From Ptychodera flava (taxonomy: Eukaryota > Hemichordata > Enteropneusta > Ptychoderidae): a DNA stretch of 64,000 nucleotides. Below, piece by piece: positions 36,035-48,281 of the stretch (positions are counted from its first letter, which is position 1; every line of letters starts with the position of its first letter). The notes under the pieces are model-generated. The model did no database searches and was not told the origin of the DNA. It worked only from the letters and a program-made list of their open reading frames with translations. The position numbers and the translations under genes are program-made. The stretch covers positions 43,344,244-43,408,243 of the forward strand of contig NC_091929.1 of NCBI RefSeq assembly GCF_041260155.1, read 5' to 3'.

Positions 36035-37315
36035 TAGGTGTTGAATCTGATAGAATATCTAGTGTTCAATTGATTACTAGCGAGCGAATTATTCTGACAA
36101 TCTTTGGAGTGTATTTACCTCATTTTTGGCAAATTGATCTTTTGTGTGAAACGTTCGATATTTTACAATCTGCAATTGATAACATGGATTCATCGCCTGT
36201 AATGGTCGTGGGTGATATGAATGCTTCATTACCCATGGCAGTCAGCTCAATAAATACTGGTACCGGAAACACTCATTTACAAAACATAGCTATATATTGT
36301 ATGATTTTTATGCAATAATGAATTCCAGGTAGTTAACTTTAATTTTGCACAAAATGTTACATACACATATTTTAACGAGATTTCTAAATCTTACATAGAC
36401 CATGTTTTCTGCTCTAGTATGGCTATGGATATTAAAAGAACTGTACTATAATTTCCAATTTGTCTTTAAATGTTAGTGATCATTTTCCGTTATGTACAAC
36501 TCTTCATTTCTCTTTTAATTCTGCTTCATATGGTGGTGCTGATGAGAACGTTGATACAACACGTAAATATCCTGCTATTAACTGGTCAGATGACAAAATA
36601 TGTTCTGCCTATAGTAATTCTGTAACTCAGGCAGCTATGTCATTGAAAATTGTAATATTGATGATGTTAAAAGCAAAGATGAAGCATGTAAAGTTGTAGA
36701 TTCCATGTGTAATGACGTCGCTAACATCATACATAACTCGTGTAAAAAGGTTATTTCTGATCGTTATCAACGTTTCAAAGGCCGATTCAAGAAAAAATAT
36801 CTGGTGGAATAATAATTATCTTATGACACGTGATAGGCAACGTTTTTAATTTAGTATATGGAAATCTTGTGGCAACGTCGCACTGGACAAATTTATATAT
36901 GCTACAAAGCAGCGAAAAAGATATATAGGCATTCATATAATCAAGCAATGAACAGCAACTTGGAGTTTCTCATTTTCTCAACTCACTGTATACTTGCAGT
37001 AATTTAAGGAAATATTGGAATTGCATTCGTAAGGCAAAACATAATGTTTCTCAAAATAATGATGACAGTATTGATATTAAGAAGTTCTACGATTACTTCA
37101 TCAGTAAATTTAGTATGCCTAGTTGTACTAGTGAGGCAATGTCGACTGCCAAACATTTTCGAGATAAATGCACCAGCCTAATGGATGTTACCTTTTCTGA
37201 CTTTGTTATGTCTGAATCTATGCTCGTTGCGTACATAAAGAAGCTGAGATCTGGACATTTGAAGTATTCCATTAACTCTAAGGTTATTTATCATCAGTGT
37301 AATGTATTCTAACTA
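36007..37315 (+). pseudogene. LINE endonuclease and linker region, decayed
   Basis: The first frame gives IFGVYLPHFWQIDLL and VMVVGDMNASLP, the latter matching the GD-x-N core of APE endonucleases. Later, after stops, SLNVSDHFPLC gives the terminal SDH motif (about 36475). Further on, 37115-37312 (YIKKLRSGHLKYS) resembles the linker before the reverse transcriptase. Many stops interrupt it. It probably continues the fragment at 34876-35020. Confidence 0.65.
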
Positions 37316-37665
37316 TTTTATATTTGGTATTGTTCCTTTGTCATTTACTAAAGGTTATCCCTTTGTTAAAGAAATTGACACTTGATCTTGCAGTACCAAA
37401 ACATTACAGACATTTGACCTTGTCCTGTACATTTTACAGGGATAGCGCGTTCTACCTTAATCACTGCCTTGTTTCCATATCATATACAGTCTTCAAAAGC
37501 TGATGAATTTGTGCTAATTTGTCCTAAATTGAGTAAAGTTGGCTTGTTCTGTCAACATATAGTTTCAGAGCCAGCACGACCTAATACATATAGAACATAC
37601 CACAGAAAAAACTGCCAAAAGCAGGATCAATATTTTCTTATGAAGAAGTGAAGTGCAGATAGAAA

Positions 37666-37881
37666 TTTGACCCCTAAGCAGCGGCGCAATTGTGACAATG
37701 TGCGAGTTGACTTCTTACTCGACAACATCTGTCACATTCATAGGAAATCTTTCTGTGGGCGTCGAACCAGGAACTGCATGTGCTTGTTGCCTATAGCGTA
37801 GCAACGAACAAAAGGCCAACATCTATTCAAAATCTAAAGAAGGAGTACAATTTTAAAAATTAGTCTCGGATTGAACAAACT
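37666..37881 (-). repeat. Dispersed repeat with tRNA-like B-box, inverted copy
   Basis: Inverse of 25966-26180 with about 10% divergence by eye. Sits between two LINE fragments. 37316-37665 holds nothing I can identify. Confidence 0.45.
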
Positions 37882-38109
37882 ACTATGCAAATGTAGAAGA
37901 CCAGCCTGAAGATACAATATTCAATCGTGACAATGAACATCATTTTGACTCTTATGGTTAGTATTCAAAATAGTATCTAGCCTACTTCCCTTGGTAAAAA
38001 ATGACATCCCTGTTCTCCTTCTTTTCTAGCAAATATACAACTTGTTTTGACAAGTACAATATTTTTAATTTCGACACGAATCTGTATTTTATCGACATTA
38101 TAAACCCAG

Positions 38110-38425
38110 TGGCAGTCAGCTCAATAAATACTGGTACCGGAAACACTCATTTACAAAACATAGCTATATATTGTATGATTGTTTATGCAATAATGAATTC
38201 CAGGTAGCTAACTTTAATTTTGCACAAAATGTTACTTATATAGACCATGTTTTCTGCTCTAGTATGGCTATAGATATTAAAAGAACTGTACTATAATTTC
38301 CGATTTGTCTTTAAATGTTAGTGATCATTTTCCGTTATGTATAACTCTTTATTTCTCTTTGAAATCTGCTTCATATGGTGGTGCTGATGATAATATTGAT
38401 AGAACACGTAAATATCAATATATAA
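38110..38425 (+). pseudogene. Second LINE endonuclease fragment
   Basis: Nearly repeats 36238-36570, starting GGCAGTCAGCTCAATAAATA and including SLNVSDHFPLC, with a small internal deletion. Either a duplicated segment or another truncated copy of the same family. Confidence 0.6.
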
Positions 38426-40370
38426 TTGTATATAAATTTATGCAAATCACTGATTGGGGTAGGATGCGCTTACTATTTTTGAAACACCTGACATCACTTC
38501 TTGGTCTTTTGGCCAGAGGTCCCTATATCTTTCTTTCATGAATTTGACTTTGTTTGTTTACTATCTATTTACTGTCTGTTCTGTTCTGTTTTGTGTCTAT
38601 GTTTACAACTATTGTCTTACGAATTCTGACCTAGTGTTATTGGATTATGGACTGGTATGATTGCGATTATTTTTCTGGCTTCTTTTTTCTGAAAATTTCA
38701 AGATTTCCAAAGAATTTAACTCCGCTTTGGCTGAGTCAAATTTTCTCAAATTTCCAAATGATCTTTTTCAAATAATATTTTACAAAAGGACTATTTTGTT
38801 TGCCAATAAAATTCGTTCATTTTGAATAAGAGGCATTTTGATTTTGCTTATCATGATTTTAATCACTTTTTTGTGTGTCAGTCTTTCAACCCATGCCATT
38901 TTAGAATGAGGATAAATAATGCAAAACAAAATAGTAGTTTTTTTCTATATATAGGGCCTACTCTTGTTTCAAGTGAAATATTACATTTCAGAAAATTGTG
39001 TAAAGCTTTTGACTTAAATTAATTTTTATCATTATTACCAAGTATATAGTCCCCTAATCCTTCTAGTAAACTATTGCTACCATACGAAACTTTGCATTCT
39101 CTGATTTTTGAAAATATATAGTATGAGGTGGTTACCTTGATCTTTGATGAGAAATAAACATTTGAAAAAAATGTGTTAAGTGCAGCAACAGCTTAAGAAC
39201 TAGTCTTGAGCCATAAATGATGTATAATTTGGGGCTTCAAAATATGTTGGAAGAGGGATACTTGAAATTCTTTTGAGGTTGTTTTGGGTAGATAAATAAT
39301 TAGAATAAATTTTGTGGATCCCTCGCAGTCGAAATGATCCAAAATCTTCAAAATGAATGTCCAAAAACATCAATTATTAAAGCCCCATTAGCTGTATCTT
39401 TTAGCATTATTTTTATAATTTTACTTTTAAGCTAAAATAAGTTTCTGAGAATGTACTAATTTAGGTGTGTGTATACACTTATTTATATTTTATAGGGCTC
39501 AGCCCTTGGAGTCGCGCCAGGGGTTAAGATTAGAAATGTTATTTGTATTGATTCATGATTTGTAAAAGTAAAGGATAAAATAGAATTGTTACTTGCTATA
39601 TATACGTTTGTACGACAACTAAGCTTATGCCCAGTTTACCCTCTGATGAAAACAGTTCACGTACAAGATGTCAGACCCTGCAGGTATAGATTTTCTGTTC
39701 AATGTGTAAAAATGTTTGACATAAATTGGCAATTTTTATGCAATCATTATCGTTGCAATAGTGACTGTACTGCACAACTTCCACTTGTAGGTTAAAAACT
39801 AGCACTCCGTCTATAAAAAACTGGCAATTTTTGCATCTAGTTATTGACACAGAGGGCGCTTTTCTAAAATTCGATCACAGCATCCGAACATTAAATCGCA
39901 GCTCCGCGCAGAAAGGCAAAAACCGTGGAACTGTGCACATCTGCAGTGAAATCTTCACGTAAACTGCATAGAGTAGTCCAATATAATGCATAAGGGTGAA
40001 CGTTTTCAACTTTTACATTGTATGTTCTGTTTCCTTTGTAATATTACCAATTTTTGAAAAGGACGGGAAATCTAAATTTGAATTTACTTGTCAAATGTTT
40101 CACACAGGAATGGCTTCCAAATGCAGTAAAAGCCCATATCCCTTCAGAGGGTAGAATTCAGAGAAAACCAGGAGAGAATAGGAAGATATTTTGAGGTCAA
40201 CAAATTTCAAGAGTTACAGCTAGTGTGTTGTTCCACGGGTTACAAATTTATAGCTATTTTAATATGCTTTCACTATTTCAACCCCAAAAATTCTTGTTGT
40301 ATAAATCAAGGATAAACGCGAATTGTTGTTTTTAAATATTGTGGTCTAACCAGCTTCAAGTTTTAGTATC
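38426..40370. other. Intergenic stretch without recognisable features
   Basis: AT-rich sequence with only short random open frames. No tRNA, repeat array or exon was recognised. Confidence 0.45.
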
Positions 40371-40518
40371 GGAAATACCACGAGTTGGAGTGGGTTTACA
40401 AGGGAAACCTTACAGTTTGGGTCAGAAGCTTGTAAACGTCACTCGGCCTACGGTTTACAAGCTTCTGACCGAAACTGTACGGTTCCATTGTAAACCCACA
40501 ACAACGAGTGGTATTTCC
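40371..40518. repeat. Foldback element, 148 bp
   Basis: GGAAATACCACGAGTTG and GTGGGTTTACAA at the left are mirrored by TTGTAAACCCAC and CGAGTGGTATTTCC at the right. Inner arms AGAAGCTTGTAAAC/GTTTACAAGCTTCT complete an almost perfect hairpin. Confidence 0.8.
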
Positions 40519-41038
40519 GACTTATACCACGAAATATGATGAATTTTGAAATCAAATTGATCCTTATCAATGCTAGTACTGAATGGCCATAAAGTAAACG
40601 ATGATCGAAACCTATTTACATATGAATCAGCGGTGGTTTGACGAGAACCATCTGCGTTCTACGCAATATTTGTGCTCTGATTGGCTCATTTTGAAACATT
40701 AACGCCTGGTTGAATTAATTATTTGTACACGTGGAAGTTCATTTGTGTCTTGCCCTCGTGGAGGATGCACGTGACGGACAGCTTCTCTGACATTTCAGAA
40801 GGCGAGTATGATAGCGACGTCGAGCGGTACGTTTCCCAATTTGACCTTTTCAAGTTTGATACTGGACATTCTGGCAAGGTGTATTTCTGTATTGTATTGC
40901 AAGTGTCGGTACGTTTTTGCAACATGTTTCATTCAACAATGTTCAACTTATGAAAGTCATAAATTGATTCCTCTATTTAACGTTTGCCTTCATGTTTTTC
41001 AAATATATAAGTTTATATACTGATACATCCCTTTCATT

Positions 41039-41453
41039 TAGCTGCAAAATTTTAGCGCTACGATGAGGCGGTCGGTGAATTTGTTCAAACACGACGATCG
41101 CGTTCCGAAACTTTTCTGGGAGCCGTCATTACCAACTTCCGGTAATGGCGGCTCCCACAAACACCGACGCCCCACGCTCAATGTTTTCAGAACGCGATCG
41201 TCGTGTTTGAACAAATTCCAAACCCCATAAATGACAAGATTAGTGTAGTATACTGTTTAGTCTTCAGTAGTGATAAATCGGTACGACCAAATGCAGTAAA
41301 TATGTAGCATTTCACATCAACGCGCCTGGTCGAGTGGGGTGCGCTTATTTTCACCTCTACAGGGCCATCGGCATTGTAGCGCTACTGGTGAACGAAGTCC
41401 CAAAAACCACAAATCAACGACCGCCTCACCGTAGCGCTACAATTTTGCAGCTA
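41039..41453. mobile_element. Nested foldback element (415 bp)
   Basis: The outer inverted ends read TAGCTGCAAAATTTTAGCGC and its near inverse, extending into GAGGCGGTCG/CGACCGCCTC. Inside, 41077-41219 forms a second palindrome with 29-bp arms starting GAATTTGTTCAAACACG, and within that GGGAGCCGTCATTACC is mirrored by GGTAATGGCGGCTCCC. No coding content. Confidence 0.75.
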
Positions 41454-43059
41454 CCCTTTCATTATATTCTTCAGGTTACAGCAGCAACTTCTCTATATAA
41501 GCAGGGTTTGAAGAACAACTGATAAAAGAAAGAACAAGTCATAGATCAGACGACGGTCTCTGTGCCTACAAACGCACTTGCAGCTCCCTACAGAAGAATA
41601 TATCTGATGCATTACAACCGCCAAAGCCCCCTGTCGCCGACGCTGATTACGAAGATGCTGCCACCACAACCCCCGCCGCCACAAAAGTGGCCGCAATATC
41701 TCACCAACCGAAAGATACAGCCCAAGTAGAAGCTCAAGTATCGGAACGCCGTGACAAATGTGCATCCGATGGTATTTTTGTATATCAATACAGAAGGTTC
41801 AAAAACAGTGACCATGACAGTGATAACTTTAATGTTACATTATATAAAAGTGCAATTTGCCCAATTTTTTTGGTGTATTGTATGAGTTATTTGGGTGTAT
41901 GATGTAATATATGCAAATTAGTGTATGTATGTATGTATATGTAAATTAGTAAACCAGACACTTCTATTCAGAAAAGTGTTGGGTTTACTATTTTACATAT
42001 GAATAAAAGTGTGGTGGTTTACTAATTTTCATGAGAACAAAAGGACTGCAGTTGGTTTTCTCAATTATATGCACGTCCAGGACAAAGAGTCACTTCGTGG
42101 TTTTAATGCTTTTAAAGTCTGTCATTCCGTGCGAAGATGTCCGATCTTTTTGTCCAGAATCTGTGATGTATAATTCACATTATATCTGTTAAAAGATCAG
42201 GAGTGTAAGCATGCAATGAGCTTTCCGATCCCAGTGAAAAAGCGTTGATGTTACTTTTTTCACGTTTTGGATACACCGACATCTGCGTCTAAGGAGCGCA
42301 CAGCATTGTATGTTACTCAAGATGCAAGTTCAAAATCATCTTCGCTTGTCAAGGTCTCTTGTCCGGGCAGCTGGTGAAGTAACGGACCCGTGCGAGCGGA
42401 CGATGGTTCAAAATGTCATCATCAGATAGCCTAGTACGACAAATCATGAACCACGCGATTTATTCTGAAAACCAATTGTCGAGAATAGCACGTTTTGCCG
42501 GCGAATGCAAAAGGACATGAAATCAAAGAACGTTAACCCAATCCTTGCCTATTTTATAACCCAATGCCAAATTTATTTAAATTTATTGCAATTACAAATC
42601 CCGGCTACAATTTTAACGTGTGGCTTCATTTGCCAGTTAATCGAGAGGTTAAAGATTTCAAATCACCAACCATACCTTGTGGTGTCAGTCACATGAAACG
42701 AGCATTTTAATGCTAGCCTTCTGGAGATGAACGACTCACAGACAAAAAGGTGGCTTTGATTTGCTTTATTCTACTACACACGAAAGAATTTACACCATTA
42801 GACTGTTTGTTCAGTTTTGAAAATCATTTGAAATCTTCCAAGGCAACCATTCTCCGTCAGATATAAGCTGCAATCACAAGGCTTTACAGTTCAATGACCT
42901 TTAGACGCAAAGGCAAAAACAAAACATTGGGCAAAGTACGTTTAATCAGGTGCAGCCAACGAACAATACACTTTTAAAGGTGTCCTTATTATGATACGAT
43001 ATCTTGTGCAGAACAAGTAATGTGAACTGACTAATTTTAAGTCCAGAGGGTAAGCTGTT
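41454..43059. other. Intergenic stretch downstream of right gene
   Basis: No gene recognised. An AATAAA on the minus strand (42780-42775) lies about 1.35 kb beyond the right gene's stop codon, probably too far to be its poly(A) signal. Confidence 0.4.
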
Positions 43060-43660
43060 CATAATTTGCCCTCCCACTGAAAATTTTTCGACTTACCCTC
43101 CCGCACTCAAACTTCATTTTACCCACTTCCCGCATAGTTTTGCTTGTTTCCCCCTTCCCATGGTAACGTTTGAAGCTCCACTGCCCTGTGGCGAAAAAAA
43201 CGTGCTGATTTCCCCTACCCTGGAAAAATTTCCCCTTAAAATTTTATCATTCCCTAGAGACTTGAGGCTCCCCTGCCTTGGGATGAAAAAAATCTCGATT
43301 TTCCCCTGCGATGTAAAAGAAATCCCTTAAAATTAATATTCGCCTGCAGACATACCGGTATACTGCAGTGGCCTTCTATTTGTTTTGCATCCCGAATGAT
43401 ATGGATAGCTGGCTCCCCTCCCCGGAAACACCATACCCATATTCATTTTTTTAAAATATAGGCTCAACTTTTCCTGTCCCTGTTTTACAAGTAACCTCCC
43501 CTCTCCTCGTTTTCCCTAATCCCGGTCCCCTGGCCAATCAACCGATATCTGCCCTGCCCGACAAAAAAGTAAAATCTGTTCCCTGCCGTTAACAATATGT
43601 CCCCTGCCCAACCAAATTAAAATTTCCCCTGCCCTCCAAAAATTGCTCCCTGAATAGCTT
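43060..43660. repeat. Degenerate pyrimidine-rich repeat tract
   Basis: Recurring TTTCCCCTGCCCTG-like units separated by AAAAATTT blocks, strongly C/T over C/A on the plus strand (G/A-rich in the direction of the gene's transcription). Unit length is irregular at about 25-45 bp. It begins about 475 bp beyond the stop codon of the right gene. Confidence 0.6.
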
Positions 43661-44134
43661 TTTCGATGAATAGCTCCGTTGGCTACACCTGTTTAATGCA
43701 AACTAAACTCCACGTTACCATATCATGCTTATCAGGGACTATACTGTATGCTGTATCGTTTTACAGTGTTCCTAAATTGGCATACAAACTTATAAAAATT
43801 TATGTTAATTTAACCTCGTACACATCTTGGAGGCTTCTCGTTACCAGTGTGACGAAGATAAGAAAAAGGACTAATTGGTGAACAGATTTAAAACATGGCT
43901 GCTTTGAAAAATATCTCATGACTACTCAGCCTATTGGTGTGTTACAAGATGAAAGACAGCGTCAGCGACAAGAATTAAACAATAATTTATGGAAAAGTAA
44001 GACGATTTAAATAACGACCTGTTAAATCTTAAAAGCACATATGAATAGAAATTTCATGCATGAAATCAAGCTTTTAAATTTTCTATGTTCTAGCTCAGTA
44101 GTATTCATCGGATCGTGAATAACACGTCAGCAGC

Positions 44135-47100
44135 TCATAATTTGCACCAACCACTCGTCCACCAGCCGTCGTAGTTGTTGGGGTCACAAGCCGGATCGGA
44201 TTCAGGGAAGTCGGTCCAAGCAGTCTTTCTGTATTCGTCAAGTTTCTGGCTCAGTTGAGCGACAACATCCGGGTTTGAATCGGCCACATTAAACATCTCA
44301 AGAGGATCCTCTGGGTTAAAAAATGTAAAATTTAACGTTTTTATTCAAATATAACATTTGAACAGAATATTGAGAATGCGTTGAATGACTGGCTAAATAC
44401 AATGGCGGTAATGGTCGGTGATATTAACTTTTCTTTCTTAACAATGTTTCAAGGGATACAGTCGTCGGCACTGCGCTCGAAAGTCGTATGGGACTCATAC
44501 GACCAATGTAAACACTGTATCCAAGGTACGATGGCGATTGATGAAAGTTAAAACATGTCTGTCATAATCTACATCGTATAATTTAAATGTTGCAGTTATG
44601 ATGATGAGATGCATCCGCGTGCGGCTTTGTGTATGGGACCGCAGTCGCTCATGGTTCGATACATGGCGACGGTCGGTGTAAGCAATAGAAAAAAAAAGGA
44701 AACTGGGAAACGTAATGGTATAGCTGTGTTCGGAGACAAATTGCCTTCACAAAAAGGCACAATTTATTCAATAAACCAGCATCGATGGCTTCCATTACAT
44801 CTCTAAATTCATACCTGCTATCGTCCTTGTGTCAAAATTGGTCTTCTGTGCACTTTGGGGTACGATTTCCGAGGTTACCCTTTCTAACAACAACTACCGT
44901 ACAGTCATTGGTTCAATCAGCATACCCGGATTGAACTATTAGACTGAAAGATCCATCACAATAGGACGCTCCCTATTCTCCGGGGAGCGTAGATAGCGCC
45001 CTCGAGCGACGGATCGATCTTCAAGTCTAGTGTACTGAACATGCATCAAAAGCTGAATTTGCTTCACATTTGCTCAACATTTAGTGCCAGTTTCTCTGAA
45101 AAGGCAATGTTTATCTAGCAGCCTGAGACAGGACCACCATCTACCTTTCAGTAGAAACTTCAAAGAGTATCCGATAACGAATAATATGTCAAATTTATAT
45201 CTTCATACCTTCCATGTTGAACAAAAGCCTTGAGGTTTCGTCAAACACGTCTCCTGCGTCTGTGAAGTGTTGTGCTTTGGCGTCGTACTGGGTTGGATAC
45301 CAATAAACTAAAGAATAAGCAAAGAACAAAGGTTGACACAAACATAATTCAATCTTAAACACAACTCGCCATCCCATCGGCTTTTATCGTTCACCTAAAA
45401 TGTGAGTGACGTGGCAATAGAGGACACTTTTGTGGTACACTAAACTTTGCAACGTGAGTATTTGTTTAATGAGACTTAAAGTATGATTTAGAATAGTTTT
45501 AGGGTACAAAATAAGACGATAAGAACTTCAACGAGATCTGAGACAATCTCACACGCGTGAGGAATCATTCAGTATCACATTTTTCCAAAATATCCATACC
45601 AATTTAATGTAATGATTACCACATCTAATGATGGGTAACACAAGTGCACATGTCCAGGAAGTTGACCTGACACAAAAACTTGATCGCCAACACATCATAC
45701 AGTGTGTGTGAAAATACCTTCAGATTGAAACATCACACATTTTATAATAAGCTGCTGATTGGGTAAAGTCATGTTCTGTTTATCATTGGATTGTGAAAAT
45801 CTTCATTCTAATAGATTTTCCAACATATGCAAATTCTGCGAATGGCAATCATGAGATACATATTGATATAGTTTTTAAGGTAGAACGCGCCCCGGGGACA
45901 GATAGTCGGACTCTCAAATTTCTACAATTCTTTTCTGATATACCAATTGTTTGAGTCCATTTTAAGCTCTTGGTGTAAGAAAACTTTTCACCGGCTTAGT
46001 TTTTCAAAGTTCGAAAATTGTTTTTCTCCATAGAGTTAACACAAGGATGGCGGCCATTTTGAATTTTAAATATTGGTGAATCCCGGGTTATTTGTTTCTC
46101 TAGTACCAAAATGTGACCCCGATTTTTATTCTTGATTTGGAAAGAATGTGGTTGAAAGGTTCATTAAGGAAAGTTTGAGCAAAAGTTTGAGTCTTTCACT
46201 TTCAAGGCGCATACTACCATGCATATTGACATAATTTAAATATTTCATCGAAATTCACATACTTCCATTCGTTCCTTTGGAGAAAGCTGGAATACCCTCG
46301 ATGTATTTCCATTTACCATCTCTGTAATATCAAATGAACACGATTGGAACTAATTTGTGATACTTGGAAAGTGAAGTAATGTCCATTTAATGTAAGCTCA
46401 TCTGCTTTTCTTTGTAAGCAGTGCACTTGTTTTCATGAGTAATTTGTAATATTCCAACATTCAGCTACATGGCATCTAAGACTTTTGAGAAATTTGAAAA
46501 ATATGAAGACCCAATTATCCCAAATTAGTTCCAATCGTGTTAATGTTAAACTAGAGGGATATAGACTTAGAATGTCAGATACCGTCTATCTATTAGGTGT
46601 CCCGTTGATTTGTCTCGTAACTTCTGACACCAACTGGTTACCGGCAAAACTGCCGTTTCCTTGAAGTAGGTCGGTAATAACCAGAAGGCAAATCGTGGAG
46701 TGACGAATTTCTAGAGTTGTTTAACAATGATATTAAAGCATCAGAGAACAGACTTATAGGTTTGGAAAGAACTCTATCAAAGAGACACACCTTTGCAACA
46801 TGCTACAAAGAAATAACTGAGACCAACATTTACAAGGGGTTCTTTTAAGCTGTCAAGACTGAAGGGATTGATGTTACTGGGTCCGATATTGCAACTTGGT
46901 GAGGTAGATGCAATGAAGTTTGTCTGAATGGAATGAACAGATGTCATCAGGGATTTGAAACCAGGACGTTACAAATAAAAAAACTGGGCAACTTAAATCT
47001 TTGAACCTCTACATAAATCTTTGAACCTCTGGGTCGAATTGAAGAAGTCTACGAAAGGGAAGTTAGACATGTTTGTATAGTCAAGGTTCTGAGAGGATGA

Positions 47101-48076
47101 CGTTCCCTCATCACACCTATAATCAAACTTTGCTTCCTTGAAGCAGAAGCTATAAGTATAGAGGATGTGACCAAACCAATTTATCGTCGAAGATTGTAAA
47201 TTGAAATACAGAATATGATGCAAAACCGCCGAAAGAAATTCGATGTCAGAGTTTGTAGTTTGAATGCCTTTGTGTCAGTTTTTGTCAGTAATAAATACAG
47301 GCCCATGATAACATTCATACATAATCCTGACAAGTTATCATTCTATCCTTCCCTACACCAAACGCACATACACCAATCCCCCATCTGCCTGTCTGTTCAT
47401 ACACAGATACACTGCCCTATGTACACAGCATTTTCTGTACTCATCATCCATGTATAAGAACACACAAAATTTACAGGGTTTATCTTGTGGTAGTTCTACC
47501 CTACAACGTAGTATGTCTATGCCATTAAGTTCGGTGAATCAAAACTTTTTGCGTTGATCCTCAATGTAAACAAACAACATGGGGCGGACATTCTCCTGCG
47601 ACCGAAATTTAAGTCTGACATGCAAATTTCGTAAATTCAATTATGATTTATAAAGTCTGACAAAATACATCAACTTGCCAAACTTTTAGTCTTTGTGTTT
47701 AAATTGAACATGATGTAAATAATACTTCAGTTATTGTATCAAAATAGCTGCTTTCTGTAGTTTCCTACCTCAAAGCTGCTGTTGTCGTGTCCTCGGGAAA
47801 CTGTTCATCAATAGTGATGAGGAAACCAGTTCTGTCGGATTTTTTACCTTTTGAAATTGTACACCAAGCACTTACACCATCAATGTTATCTGTAAAAAAC
47901 AATATCAGGCTGGCCTAAGCTTACTTTGTCACGTGATATGATTGAGAGTTAAACGTAGAGTAGCATTGTCTGTCTGTGTGTCTGTCTGTGTGTTTTGTGT
48001 TAGTGTGTGTGTGTGTATCTATGTATGTCTTGTGATGTGATTTAGAGTTACGGGGGCAGGGTAGCATTATTTGCTC

Positions 48077-48150
<74 letters not shown>

Positions 48151-48190
48151 ATGTATGTATGTATGTATGTGTGTATGTGTGTGTGTGTGT

Positions 48191-48281
<91 letters not shown>

